This document shows, in pieces, positions 1 through 10,652 of a stretch of DNA of 64,000 nt. Where the stretch lies: contig NC_135554.1 of assembly GCF_964340395.1 (NCBI RefSeq), positions 19,760,592 to 19,824,591 of the forward strand, in the 5' to 3' direction. Position 1 is the stretch's first letter, and each line of letters begins with the position of its first letter. Both the position numbers and the translations under genes were made by a program. This DNA comes from Glandiceps talaboti. Taxonomy: Eukaryota > Hemichordata > Enteropneusta > Spengelidae. The notes under the pieces are model-generated. The model was not told the origin of the DNA. It worked only from the letters and a program-made list of their open reading frames with translations, and ran no database searches.

Positions 1-102
1 TTGTTCAAATCAGTGCCCACTACTTATTCTCAGTATAGGACTTCCGGCCTTCGCGATCTCCTACATACCCGGGATATGTACACTCGTTTCCATGGCAAAT
101 AA
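1..102 (+). CDS. possible 3' end of a coding exon, running off the window start
   Basis: A frame open from base 1 reads 33 codons to a TAA at 100-102, and an AATAAA overlaps the stop (101-106). The peptide is compositionally normal and contains SGLRDLLHTRDMYTRFHGK. I recognise no family. It could be the last exon of a gene lying to the left, or chance. The reading rests on one short open frame with a stop and poly(A) hexamer close together. Confidence 0.2.
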   Translation: MFKSVPTTYSQYRTSGLRDLLHTRDMYTRFHGK

Positions 103-359
103 TAAACAAAATTCAAACCCTGGTAACATCGCTAGTACGCATCAGAAAGTTTACATATTTTATGGTAAGCATGATACCGATCAGAAACAATGTTTTTCTT
201 TTTTGTGGCCCACACATCTAAATAACGAAAATATGCCAATAACTTATTAAAACTAAGACCAACAGCAATAATATTTTCAGGACAGATGCGCTTTGGTATC
301 GCAAATGTGTGTAATAAATTATATTGAATTTGAAGCGCGCATTCTTGAGACATAGCCTA

Positions 360-481
360 ATTACCGAAAATCATTAATTACGTAAATTGCTAATTAATAT
401 TCGCGGGATGTTTACCAAAATCTAATCAGTTCTATTGAGTTAGTCGTTGTTTAGAAATTGGTGAGACAGACAGACAGACAA

Positions 482-531
<50 letters not shown>
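360..531 (-). repeat. (GACA)n array plus flank of a microsatellite-centred repeat
   Basis: Bases 464-531 are a GACA/AACA array. On the minus strand it reads (CTGT)n followed by TCACCAATTTCTAAACAACG, ACTCAAT and GATTTTGGTAA. That order matches the plus-strand element at 40636-41215 ((GT)n, then TCACCATTTTCTTACAAACG, CTCAATT, AAATTTGGTAC) and the minus-strand copy at 10455-10652. The simple repeat is therefore probably an internal module of a dispersed element. The LINE at 538 begins directly against this array. Confidence 0.55.
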
Positions 532-539
532 CCTAATAT

Positions 540-1356
540 AACCTGATTTTTAGGGGTATTGCTGAATCCGCGTGAAGAAGACTGTTCTTCATTGATTCGT
601 ACATTTATTAATGAGAAACTTGGTATAAGTGATACTATGTACATTGAGAGAGCCCATCGACTAAGTTATAGTAATAAGCGCTTCCCGAGACCAATTATTG
701 TCGCATTTAGAGACTTCTACGATACCGAGATTATAATGAAAAACGCATATCGATTGAAGGGTTCAGATTTGGGCATTAATCGTGACTACCCAGCTGAGAT
801 TGTAGCGGCTCGGAAATCACTGTGGCCAATCTACAAGGAAGCGAGGAACAACAAGGTCAACCGAGTCTCAATTACGTATCCAGCCAAGTTATTGGTAAAT
901 GGTAAAATTACCCAAGATTGCTTTCCAGATTGGAATAAAGTACTTAGTGGGCGGCGTGCTCAAGCAGTATCAAACAACGATCGTAGTGTTAATGCCAGAG
1001 GTATGGATCAACAGGTGTCATCGGATAGCGCAAGTCACGTTAGTGTTGCAGGCCCATCACACGAGTTTACTACGATTCACGAAGATCGCCGCGGTGACAA
1101 TTCTTCCGATGGGTCATACAGTTCACATAGTTCGGATGAAGATTCATTTAAATCGTACTCCCAACAAGATCCTATGAAAGATCGCGAATCCAGTGAATTT
1201 TCTGCGAGGAGTCGTGTACATCTGAAATTGGTTTATCCGAGGCTGAGTCGTCGTATGTTGACATTGCAAGCCAAGTTTCAGCGCAGTTGTCAAGCAACAA
1301 CACTTTGGTTCCATAGGAAGATCTGGAGGAGGTACCGCTTAGAATTGCCTTATTAA
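540..1356 (+). pseudogene. LINE ORF1-like protein, 5'-truncated and frameshifted
   Basis: Bases 540-566 encode NLIFRGIAE in one frame. After a one-base shift the main frame (from about 559) continues PREEDCSSLIRTFINEKLGI. Motifs along the main frame are ERAHRL (about residue 30), RPIIVAF (about 44), INRDYP (about 75), and KLLVNGK (about 110). These match the RNA-binding and C-terminal region of L1-ORF1p-like proteins found in many invertebrate LINEs, where the protein coats element RNA. The remaining ~150 residues are Ser/Asp-rich and unstructured-looking, ending at a TAA that overlaps the endonuclease start by about 15 bases. No ATG is present upstream because the element is truncated. Confidence 0.75.
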
Positions 1357-1553
1357 ATGCACAGGGCCTTGTTAGTAAACGTTTTAGCAAATTAAAGTTA
1401 CCTGAGGTTGTAGAAATTTTCGAGTCACACGATATAGTTTTATTCACTGAAACTTGGACATCGGAACAGACTGAATTAGTTGTAGAGGGTTTTGAATATA
1501 TTGTTTTAAATAGGACGCTTAGGAAACCTGGTACTAAACGCAATTCTGAAGGA
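1341..1553 (+). pseudogene. LINE endonuclease domain, N-terminal part
   Basis: The frame starting at 1341 reads RIALLNAQGLVSKR, then DIVLFTETWTSEQ, then GFEYIVLNRTLRKPG. The NAQG and TETW motifs are the first two conserved blocks of the apurinic/apyrimidinic-type endonuclease/exonuclease/phosphatase fold, which nicks target DNA for target-primed reverse transcription. Homology stops at about 1553, where the expected KRDSGG-type block should follow. A different reading frame with recombinase similarity begins there. About 130 residues of the family's usual endonuclease core are absent. Confidence 0.8.
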
Positions 1554-1854
1554 AAAAGGGTTCGATGAACAGTCAATAACCGGAAGAAGTGGTCATCGTT
1601 CGACAGCCGTGAGAAGCTACAAACGCCCATCGGAAGATGTATTGCAAAATATTACAAACACCCTCCAGCTTCCTAAACCTAAGGAGTTAAAGATCTCTCC
1701 CACGAGAGAACCGGCCGCTATATATTGTCCAAAGACAGCAGAACGTACGTCTAGTACTCAGAGTAACGTGTTACACATCATTGTTCCTGACGGAGTTGAC
1801 TCAGTGTGTTCGGAACGATCCGGGGAAAAAATGACAATTACGTTTGACTTCTAA
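1552..1854 (+). pseudogene. C-terminal tail of a Crypton-type tyrosine recombinase
   Basis: The open frame at 1552-1854 begins EKGFDEQSITGRSGHRS and continues TAVRSYKRPSEDVLQNI, ending with TAA after about 100 residues. GHRS followed eight residues later by Tyr resembles the last catalytic block (His...Tyr) of Crypton and DUF3504-type tyrosine recombinases. Many animal genome proteins of this type carry a TGHRS...VRSYKRT tail. The upstream catalytic Arg blocks are missing, so this is a fragment. Poly(A) hexamers follow at 1866-1871 and 1905-1910, so the piece may be the 3' end of a recombinase gene or its mRNA. It sits inside the LINE endonuclease region and replaces native sequence there. 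The family call rests on motif memory; a domesticated ZMYM/QRICH-like gene would look the same here. Confidence 0.55.
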
Positions 1855-2011
1855 TGCTTTCTAGCAATAAATGCGTTTTCAAATTGCAGTCACGCATCCT
1901 CTTGAATAAAACTGATTGTTTGTCTTGACTAGAAGTGTATTTGTTGATGTTGATGTTCATGTTGATGAATGTATTGTTGCATACCATATATCAGGTGGCT
2001 ATATCCTGTCA

Positions 2012-2113
2012 ACCAATCAGAGGCAAGACTCGTGCCGTGGATTATGGTCATAATGCACTAGTGAAGAGTGGGTTATGGCTTATAATCTACGGCAATCCTG
2101 GACCCTGATTGGT
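2012..2113. repeat. ~100-bp imperfect palindrome with ACCAATCAG ends
   Basis: The left end ACCAATCAG (2012-2020) is the exact reverse complement of CTGATTGGT (2105-2113). Inner blocks also pair: GCCGTGGATTAT with ATAATCTACGGC, and TAATGCACT with AGTGGGTTA. The right end abuts the point where LINE endonuclease homology resumes (SRVINANG, about 2118). It looks like a small foldback element, or the end of one. Confidence 0.6.
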
Positions 2114-2372
2114 GGAGTGTAGCCGTGTGATAAATGCAAATGGTACACTTTTACTGGAATTCTGTAAACAAAGTTCACTTAGAATATTGAACGGTAGATG
2201 TGGTGAGGACAATGGTATAGGTAAATTTACATGTTATACACACAATGGTCAGAGTACAGTTGACTATGTGTTGGCGAGTAAAAATATTTTGACAGTCTCT
2301 TAACTCATTCTGCGTTGCTGACCCTAACATTGTCTCTGATCACTGCCTTATTTTATTTTTCGACTTCTCTGT
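2109..2372 (+). pseudogene. LINE endonuclease domain, C-terminal part
   Basis: The first frame (2109-2303) reads SRVINANGTLLLEFCKQSSL, then RILNGRCGED, then FTCYTHNGQSTVDYVLASK, which is the typical distal endonuclease sequence. It ends in a stop. A frame shifted by one base (2311-2372) continues CVADPNIVSDHCLILFFDFS. The SDH triad is the conserved catalytic end of this fold. So the catalytic SDH and its lead-in survive, but the domain is split by a frameshift and separated from its N-terminus by the insert at 1553-2114. Confidence 0.8.
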
Positions 2373-2911
2373 TGAATAGTACAACCAAACGCGAAATTTT
2401 TGAAGCAGACACCCATGATGTAAGTAAGGTAGATTATATCTACAGGTGGAGTCCATTGTTGGCCGACAGTTATATTCAGAACCTTCGGAAGAACGAGTCT
2501 GAAGAGACCCTTCTAAGTATTATAGGCAATTTATCAGTTACAGGAGTTGATAGTAGTATGGTTGATACACAGTTAAATGTCCTAGTAAAGCATATAGAGT
2601 CGTGTGCATCACCAATGCGTAAAGATATTAATTTCAAAAGTAATCATATTCCCATTCTGATACATAATAGGATCAATAACATTCCGTGGTTAGATCAACC
2701 ATGCAAAGACAAAAAGAAAGAGTTCTATGAGGCATTGAATATTTCCAGGGGTGACAAGAATGATTTTAATAGACGAAATATGATTAAGTCGCGTTCGAAT
2801 TACAGAAATACACTACGCAGGGCTAGGATCAACCATTTATTTTGGTTTCCTTGCGTACACAAAATGCCAAAAAGTACTGGCAATTGCTTCGAGGGGCTGC
2901 ACAAAGTGTGA
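2315..2911 (+). pseudogene. LINE linker between endonuclease and reverse transcriptase
   Basis: This is a 198-codon open stretch with no catalytic motif. Its middle and end carry the basic segment PWLDQPCKDKKKEFYEALN and RNTLRRARINHLF. Such Lys/Arg-rich PW-D-C-KKK segments join the endonuclease to the reverse transcriptase in CR1/Jockey-like LINEs. The path then shifts frame near 2845 into the reverse transcriptase, where RTQNAKKYWQLLRGAA continues it. Confidence 0.65.
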
Positions 2912-3726
2912 AACCGAGAATTGACACTTCAGAGTTCGCCGGCTTTTTTCGTGAGGTGAACAACCCCAGGGACCCATTTTACACTGCGGATGTTGATGTT
3001 AAGTTTACTCTTGAGAGATATGTGAGTGATGAATTCCAGGTTATGTTCAGTGAGCTTGATGGTGAGGTGTCCAAAGATGAAATCACACAGGCAATAAGTC
3101 AATTGAACAATGGAAAAAGTGCTGGCCCAGACAAGATACTTAATGAATTTTTAATGAATAGCTCACCAACTTTATTAAATGTATTGTATACTTTATTTAA
3201 TGTTATTTTCGATATTGGGTATTTCCCGGCACTCTGGGCTATTGGAGATATTGTACCACTGCTCAAGAAAGGAAATGTTCACGATGTTGGTAACTATCGT
3301 GGAATCACCTTGTTAAGTACATTAGGTAAACTGTTTACTAGAATATTAAACAATAAATTGACTGAGTGGGCAGAAACATGCTCTGTGTACATTGAAGCAC
3401 AAGCAGGGTTTCGTCAGGGGATGGGTACCATTGACAACAATTTTGTTCTTCATGGGCTGATTACACACCTTCTTAATTGTGGTAAAAGACTTTGGTGTGG
3501 TTTTATTGATTTTACTAAGGCATTTGACTATGTGGTTAGAGATAATTTGTGGTACAAACTCATTAAATCCGGAGTGCGGGGAAGAATCTTAAATATCATC
3601 ATGTCTATGTATAAGGAAGCTAAATCCCGTGTTAAATTTCATAATGAAGTGAGTGAGGAGTCTTTACTGGAGTTAGGCAAGGTGAATGTCTGTCACCGTA
3701 CCATTCCTTTTCTCCATTTTTGTTAA
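2842..3726 (+). pseudogene. LINE reverse transcriptase, fingers and first half of palm
   Basis: About 275 residues with the standard order of motifs: LNNGKSAGPDKI, then GNYRGITLLSTLGKLF, then AGFRQGMGTID, then FIDFTKAFD (3502-3528), whose first Asp belongs to the catalytic triad. The domain copies element RNA into DNA at the nicked target. The frame breaks at motif B: GVRQGECLSP is readable only in a third frame (3669-3698) before the path moves on to the next fragment. Two frameshifts within about 30 bases show the copy is not functional. Confidence 0.9.
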
Positions 3727-3976
3727 TGATATCGAAGATGAATTTGTTCTTAAAGGTGGAGAGGGCCTTGATGTTGGTTATTTCAAAATGTCTATGTTAC
3801 TTTATGCCGATGATATTGCCATTTTTTCTGAAACAAAAGCGGGTCTTCAGAAAGGGCTTGATATTTTGCATAATTTTTGTCAAAAGTGGCGTCTGAAAGT
3901 AAATATTTCAAAGTCCAAAGTCCAAGATTATGATTTTCAGAAAGGGTGGCTCTTTGGAGAGAAACTTGTGTTTTAA
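3686..3976 (+). pseudogene. LINE reverse transcriptase, second half of palm (YADD)
   Basis: The fragment opens with VPFLFSIFVNDIEDEF, the second half of motif B, and contains LLYADDIAIF with YADD at 3803-3814, the catalytic motif C. KWRLKVNISKSKV (motif D region) follows. Beyond about 3925 the true path moves to another frame (IFRKGGSLERNLCFKYG), leaving an unrelated out-of-frame tail. Confidence 0.9.
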
Positions 3977-5007
3977 GTATGGCCAAGAAATACTTTCTAT
4001 TGTAAATAAATTTACGTATCTTGGGATTGTTTTCACGCCTGTGGGATCCTTTGCTGAAGCTCAGTTGACCTTAGCTGGTCAAGCACAGAAAGCAATATTT
4101 CAATTAAATACTTACCTGCAAAAATTTGAAAATCTTACTCCCAGTCATGTATTATATTTATTTGATACTTTAGTTTCACCAATTTTGAATTATTGTGCTG
4201 AGGTGTGGGGTTTTGCTCATGCTGATGCTATTGAAAGAGTTCACCTTGTATTTTGTAAAAAAACTACTTGGTATTAAACAGAGCACTCAGAATGATTTTG
4301 TTTATGGAGAGCTTGGTAGATTGCCTTGTCGCATTGTACGTTTGTATAGAATTGTAAAGTTTTGGTTAAAGATTATACAAAGTGATTCAAAGAAATACAT
4401 TAAGAGAGTATACAATGTTTTAATTTCTGATTTGCAGCAATACCCCAGACGTCACAGCTGGGCATTGTCCGTTAAGAATCTTTTTGCTGAGCTAGGGGTA
4501 ATGTATGCCTGGTTTCAGCAGGGTGTGGGTGACGGGGGTAGGTTCCTTGCACTCGTCAAGCAGCGTTTGTCCGATAACTTTGCACAGAATTGGAACAGTA
4601 GACTAGGTAACTCAACAAGAGCAAGACTTTACAAGCACTTTGATAGTTTTTGTTTTAAACCCTATCTTAACATTATTACAGTACATCGCTTCAGACAAGC
4701 CCTGACTAGATTAAGAGTGTCTTCTCATAACCTTGAAATTGAGTCAGGTAGATGGACCAGGCCTAGAAAGGCACTGGAACTAAGGCAGTGTTCTAGTTGT
4801 TCTGTTATCGAAGATGAATTTCATTTTGTTTTAGTATGTCCTAAATACGAGGCTAGTAGACATAAGTACATTCAACAGTATTACTGGAGGCAACCAACGT
4901 TTTTCAAATTCATTGATTTAATTTCCTGTGACAACGAGCGTGTTGTTAGGCAACTTGGCCTCTTTATATACAAAGCATTTAAAATCAGAAATGAATTGTT
5001 TATGTAA
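3930..5007 (+). pseudogene. LINE reverse transcriptase thumb and C-terminal CCHC-like domain
   Basis: The first frame (3930-4277) carries FTYLGIVFTPVGSFAEAQ, LAGQAQKAIFQLN and LVSPILNYCAEVWGF, typical thumb-region sequence. A one-base shift at the A-run near 4258-4264 moves into the next frame (ending 5007), which continues KKLLGIKQSTQNDFVYGELG. The end carries LRVSSHNLEIESGRW and CSSCSVIEDEFHFVLVCP, a C-x2-C-x7-H-x4-C arrangement resembling the zinc-knuckle-like C-terminus of many animal LINE ORF2 proteins. It ends with a TAA about 110 bases before a poly(A) hexamer. Confidence 0.85.
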
Positions 5008-5118
5008 TATTGCTTTAATATTGCTACCTTCTCCATTTATGTATTTATTTAATTACGTAACGTATGTGTTTTTGAATTGTTTTTGCAATGTATGCTCATT
5101 GGTCAGTAGACCTATTGC

Positions 5119-5124
5119 AATAAA
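5119..5124 (+). promoter_or_regulatory. poly(A) signal of the LINE
   Basis: AATAAA lies about 110 bases after the last LINE stop codon, at the place expected for the 3' UTR. No A-tract follows. Confidence 0.45.
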
Positions 5125-5170
5125 CTATAACTATATGAACACACAGTGGTTTATTATTATTTTACGCCTT

Positions 5171-7784
5171 TAATTAATTCGATGCTTTTAAGCACACACT
5201 GTGGATGGAACACCTCCTCGTAGTTTGATTAAGTTACATTTTTAATTAAAGTGGCGATTTTTTTATTCCTAAACACAAGTGGATGGGCACGTACACCCAT
5301 TGCCAGTGCCAAGTTTATAACTTTGTAGTGTATTACAAACCTCATCAGTCTGGCCCTTCAACCGTAATATACTATTATATAATGGAACTGCTCCTATAGC
5401 CTGAGGTAAGCGGTCGATCGCCCTCTAGTGGTTACTGTACAAAGGTGCATCGCTGTCAGCATATCACTTGTAACACTGGAGGCGCACTACATATTGCAAT
5501 ATTTTATAGAGACAGTACCATACCATGAGTTGTACACGTCTGCAATATTAACCATTGGTGATGCAACTAAATATGCCATATTCAGCGTTTCCATAAAGAC
5601 AGACTTTGGAAGATTCTGTAGTTTGGCCACCAGAAGCGTTGTTCAAAAGTGGAACTTTTGACAAACTTTGTTTCAGATCACACCATTTTTCGAACAGACA
5701 AGAGTTGTTTTCCCCACAATTTATTGATTGCTTCCCGTACTGCGCATGCACTGTACATGTCATTTTAGCTGTCATTTTTCCTCATCTGGGGCGCCCTCTT
5801 GTGACAATTCTTTCGCAAACATGACTGAGGTGGGTAACCGGCATTGGACCATTTTATGCTATGTTACACTAAGCATGCGCTACTTATGTAGACAGTACTA
5901 CTAGTAGAATGTATAGCTCCGCCTGGCTACGACGTGGTCGGTATGGTAAAATAAATATAAAAGTCTGAATTGGATAACATGCATGTTTTCAGGCAAAAAT
6001 GTTCATGCAGTGTAAAGGGTTAAGTTGGCCCATATTTTTTATTAAAGCACCACTTTTTAATCTATAAAAGAAGAAACCATTCAATCGCATTTGCAAATTC
6101 AAGCGATTGCTAATCGTGATGAAGTGATCTACTGAATGTCAGTTTAAGCTGCTCAATGTAAAGCCGATAGTGTGCTATAACACTTAATACATTAACTATA
6201 AAACTTGAGATGACAGTCGTGAGCAACTTATCGTTTTTGATTGATTTGACTGGTTGGCAAATCTTTTCTAGCGCACTACTTTAACACGAACAATAAGTTT
6301 ATCATAAGTTCAACCAAATTGCACAAGTTTAGTTACACACCCTCTATCCCCTACCCCAACTCACATCACTATCAAACAAAACCGACTCCTTTCAGGAGTA
6401 TTTCACATATGCCATATTTATGTCATACTACTGCTGAAAAAACCCACAAATTCATTGTTGGAACAGTTATATATACCATTCTGAATGCGATCATATGTGT
6501 ATATGTAAAATAAACCCACTAAAGAGAAAGCTTTGTTAACACCAACTTCGTTTTGTTAGATTTCAACTTATTTTGGTCAGTATACATCCACATGTCAGGA
6601 AAGGTTCCCATTCATTGTACACACTACCTTCCAGTCTATTCATTTTAAGTGGTTTCGGACAGCAAGCGAGGCTCACTATCTCGTTTTCAAGCAAATCGAC
6701 ATTTTTTTATCTTCTCATATAGTTAACACAGTTGTCAGCGTTCTACAACGGCTTAATTTTGACCTCTATTTCAAAGGTTTGCACCGTCATTCCTGATTTT
6801 ACAATAGGTTGGATTTTTCCTGAACAAAGTAGCAGCAGACGTTTAAAGAGTTTATCTCCGAGGTGTGTTCAACGTCAAATCTTTATATTTATATTCCATT
6901 TGATTATAATCTCCATGTCATAATTTGATGATTTTGTTGTTGATGATGATGACAATAGTAGTGTGACAGTCATGCTTTTTAAAAATCGAAAAAAGGCCAT
7001 CTCATCAAAGACGTCAACTGTTGTAACACAAACCTCTTCTAGTATGGCCATCAAAAAAACCGCCAGAAGAGGTTCAATTCATTATATATATGATGTGGCT
7101 TTTCTATGACGTTGGTAGAGTCTTTTAAAAAGCTAATAAAGCTATTATCTTAAATGGGAGCCATCCTTGAGTTTTGACATCTGTTGAACATTTTCCCTGG
7201 CCTTATTCGGCCATTTTGACCAAATTTCGAAGTAGGTATATAAGTAAGTATGTGTCTGGCTTGAGTCTTTATCAACCCACTTTCCACAGCCTATAACCCC
7301 CTTCTGATCAAGTAACTCCTTGATGACGTGAATTTAATATCAGAGTGTGGGCGAATGAATTATATACGAGCATTGATGAGTAATTCCCTCAAGGAGATTG
7401 AAATATGAGTCAGTCGCATCGTTGCAAATAGCCATTGGTATCATGCATTGATTTAAAAGAGCCAAATTTGGCATAGTAATTGAGTGGTCGATTGAGAACA
7501 AATCGTGATTGCTTTGAGTTGTGTAGAGCTTCGATGAATGAATCGAAGTGAAATGATGGCGACGAGACAAATATCATACAACAGTCACACAGAGTTGGGT
7601 CAGAATACCTGATTTACGACTCAGAGTGACTTTGCTGAAGTTGCGTTCATTACAGATTCAGTACATCTACACATCAACACAGTAAAGGATATATAGCAGC
7701 AATTGTAGTCCACATTCGTATCAAATGATTTTATTTCTTCCACTTTACCATGGTGAAGGAAAACGAAGGCAACCAGATTTAGAG
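5171..7784. other. unassigned non-coding stretch
   Basis: Only short A+T-rich frames are present and none carries a recognisable motif. CCTGGCCTTATTCGG at 7197-7211 is a 15-base match to the reverse complement of the inner terminus of the inverted-repeat element at 11771-11924, so a fragment of that family may lie here. Confidence 0.5.
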
Positions 7785-8072
7785 TGTATGTATGTATGTA
7801 TGTATGTATGTATGTATGTATGTATGTATGTATGTATGTATGTATGTATGTATGTATACTATGTATGTATGTGTGTATGTATGTATGTATGTATGTATGT
7901 ATGTATGTATGTATGTATGTGTGTGTGTGTATGTATGTATGTCTGTATGTATGTATGTATGTATGTATGTATGTATGTATGTATGTATGTATGTATGTAT
8001 GTATGTACGTACGTAGGTAGGTAGGTAGGTAGGTAGGTAGGTAGGTAGGTATGTATGTATGCATGCATGTAG

Positions 8073-8104
<32 letters not shown>

Positions 8105-8130
8105 GTTTGTCTGTCTCTGTATGTCTGTAT
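7785..8130. repeat. compound (TATG)n / (TAGG)n / (CTGT)n microsatellite
   Basis: A near-continuous tetranucleotide array: TATG to about 8003, a short TACG transition, TAGG to about 8051, then CTGT variants to about 8130. All frames through it give meaningless Tyr/Val/Cys/Met or Thr/His/Ile repeats on either strand. Confidence 0.95.
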
Positions 8131-8283
8131 CTGTGTACATATAGCTCATTCTCACAAATCAGAGGAGTCATAAAGAGGCAAAGCGGTTTCCGATTGTGGT
8201 ATGGCTGGATGAAAAGTTGGATGGATTTATATATATGAAAATGTCCTCAGTACAACTATGCTTTTGCCAATTTTACAATTAGT

Positions 8284-8448
<165 letters not shown>

Positions 8449-8959
8449 GGACGTCGCTTTTTTCATCAATCGATTAAGAAGGCATCCACTTTGAGAATAG
8501 TAACCACACACTTTTGTGTTGTGCCATTTTAAGCATAACTGAACTGAGGTTCAATCATCATGTAGGCATTGCGTTATTTGGTCAAAAATGTTATTTTTGG
8601 TGGAAGCAAAATGAAGCTCAAAAATCATTGGGCATATTGGTCTGAAGTTTGGTGGGTTGTTTCTAGGATGTGTAAATGAAGCATTGTTCATTGAATGATG
8701 ATAACATCAGCAATACATCTAAAAACGTGACCTTTCGGTCATGTAGACAAAGATCTATTCGGGAGATGATGATCCCACAAGTGATTTGGCAATCGGGTCT
8801 TAACATGAATTTTGGTTCAAAAGTTATATCTCGAAAATTAATTGGTGGGACTGAATTTGGAGAGAATGTTTCTAGAGATATCAATCTACACATGTTTTTC
8901 AAGCAATATTGACAAAACTGTCCCTGGGACCAATGACCACATCCTAAGCAACAGCCAAA

Positions 8960-9660
8960 TGCCAGGATATTTTTCAAAGATAATATCATTCGGCAAGCAA
9001 GACAGTGCAGAAACATTCAGAAAATGTAATGCACACATGCCTTGCAACATGATCAAGCTCAGGGCAACATTCAAATGGTGGTGTATATTGCAAAGATAAC
9101 AACTGGGTAGGCAAGTGAATGGACATCTAAAATATAAACACATATATGCCTAAGGACAAAGCCACGCCAAATGTAACAGTGAAATGATAATCTATGTCGC
9201 AAGGATGGGTGGGCAAATAAACGTCCAAAATATGGACACATGTATGGGAAGCAACAAGACAGTGTACATACCAACAGTGAAATGATGGTGACTATTGCAA
9301 ATATAATGACAGGGTGGATATGCCAGTAGATGAAAATCCAAAACGTGAATGCATATATGCTAGCTATCAACAAGACCACGCCCATAGTAACAAACATATG
9401 ATATTGTATATTGCAAAGATAACAGGGATGGTTGGGCAACTGGAGAAACATTGGAAAAATGAACATATATATGCTTACCAACAATACCTTGTCAATATCA
9501 ATAGTGAAATGATGGTGTATATTGCGAAGATATGAATAATGATGGGTAGGCAAGTGGATAAACATTGAAAGTATTCACACACACATATATGCCTAGCAAC
9601 TTAAACCACAGCAACATATACATACCTATGTCTTTGCTAAGATATCAATGATGAGTCAAA
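8960..9660. repeat. degenerate minisatellite, ~110-bp unit, six to seven copies
   Basis: The block GTGAAATGATGGTGTATATT followed by GCAAAGATAAC, GGGTAGGCAAGTGGA, AAACATTC and CACATATATGCCTAGCAAC recurs with marker positions near 8966, 9071, 9178, 9277, 9397, 9505 and 9627, giving periods of about 99-120 bases. Units are strongly diverged. Overlapping reading frames on both strands are by-products of the repetition. Confidence 0.8.
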
Positions 9661-10454
9661 CATTCAATATGAGCATATCAATCATGAACATAACATGGAC
9701 ATGCCTTTAGAAATAACCCATATTACATTTTGCAACAACAGGGGTGAATATGACTGAATTTGCCAAGACAGAATAATGTCCTACCAATCAAACCCTCTGA
9801 AATTACACCATCATACATTTCCCAAACTCCACAGTTGTGCTACAACACCACTGGCACAATATTTAAATATCAAAACGTGTTGAATTATGCATGGTGTAGG
9901 ACATAAAGAGTATTACACTACATATCCAAAGGCAGTTTTTTAGTATTCCATATTATTCTGAAGATTACTTCTTTTTGTAAATCTTATATAAGTAATATAT
10001 CTTCATATTCAAAATATTTTGACAATGTTTGTGTTCATCTAAGTAGTTCAGAAATATAATACTACTACAAAACTTTCTTTAATTGATTTAGATGAACTTT
10101 GAGTCGTTGCTATTGTTTAAGTTATTAGTATGTCAAAAAACACAATACAACTGCAACCATCAGACCATGGACAAAAGGAACCTGTCCCAAACAGGGAAAG
10201 TAAACAACTGAATTGGATTAAGAACACTTGGCACAGCATGTTGAAAGTACAGAGAATTGTATTGTATTCCATCATTTGATAAGAAAAGTTTTATGGCCAC
10301 TTTACACAGAAGTTCATGTTCAAAAACAAATTTCCGGTTCCCTGGCATTCCTCGGAATTATTTGCCTTGTGCAAATTACTCATTAGGGTTAATTAAAGCT
10401 ACATCAACAAGCTTTACAAAAGACGTGTGCTCTGTTATCATCAATCATTTATGG
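9661..10454. other. unassigned A+T-rich stretch
   Basis: Nothing recognisable was found on either strand apart from scattered homopolymers. The degenerate minisatellite to its left fades out without a sharp edge near 9660. Confidence 0.4.
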
Positions 10455-10595
10455 CCTTTAATTTATTAGTATGTGTGCCAAATTTTGTGTGAATTGAGCT
10501 GGCCCTTTTTGAGGGAACAAAGACACAGGCAGATAGACGCACACACACAGATGGATGGATGGACACACACGCATACACGCACACACGCACACACG

Positions 10596-10644
<49 letters not shown>

Positions 10645-10652
10645 ACACACCA
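10455..10652 (-). repeat. (CA)n array with flank of the microsatellite-centred repeat
   Basis: The CA-rich array covers about 10540-10652. On the minus strand it is followed by GGGCCAGCTCAATT and AAAATTTGGCAC, aligning with ACGGCTGGCTCAATT...AAATTTGGTAC after the (GT)n array at 40709-40780. This is a third member of the family seen at 360-531 and 40636-41215. Confidence 0.55.

Larger units (their letters stand above)
538..5170 (+). mobile_element. decayed, 5'-truncated non-LTR retrotransposon (LINE)
   Basis: In order the sequence encodes an ORF1-like protein, an apurinic-type endonuclease (interrupted), a linker, a reverse transcriptase with FIDFTKAFD and YADD motifs, and a C-terminal CCHC-like domain. 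This is the two-ORF layout of Jockey/CR1-superfamily LINEs; I do not assign a clade more closely. The copy is dead: the coding path changes frame at least seven times, there is an in-frame stop near 573, and the endonuclease core has been replaced by foreign sequence at about 1553-2114. Its left end abuts a (GACA)n array and starts inside the ORF1 domain, as expected for 5' truncation. After the last stop (about 5007) there is an A+T-rich tail with AATAAA at 5119-5124. I see no poly(A) tract and no target-site duplication. Confidence 0.9.

Noticed and set aside
7779-8171. Long overlapping frames on both strands rich in Thr-His-Ile or Tyr-Val-Cys-Met
   Set aside because: They are translations of the TATG/CTGT microsatellite; no non-repeat protein sequence remains.
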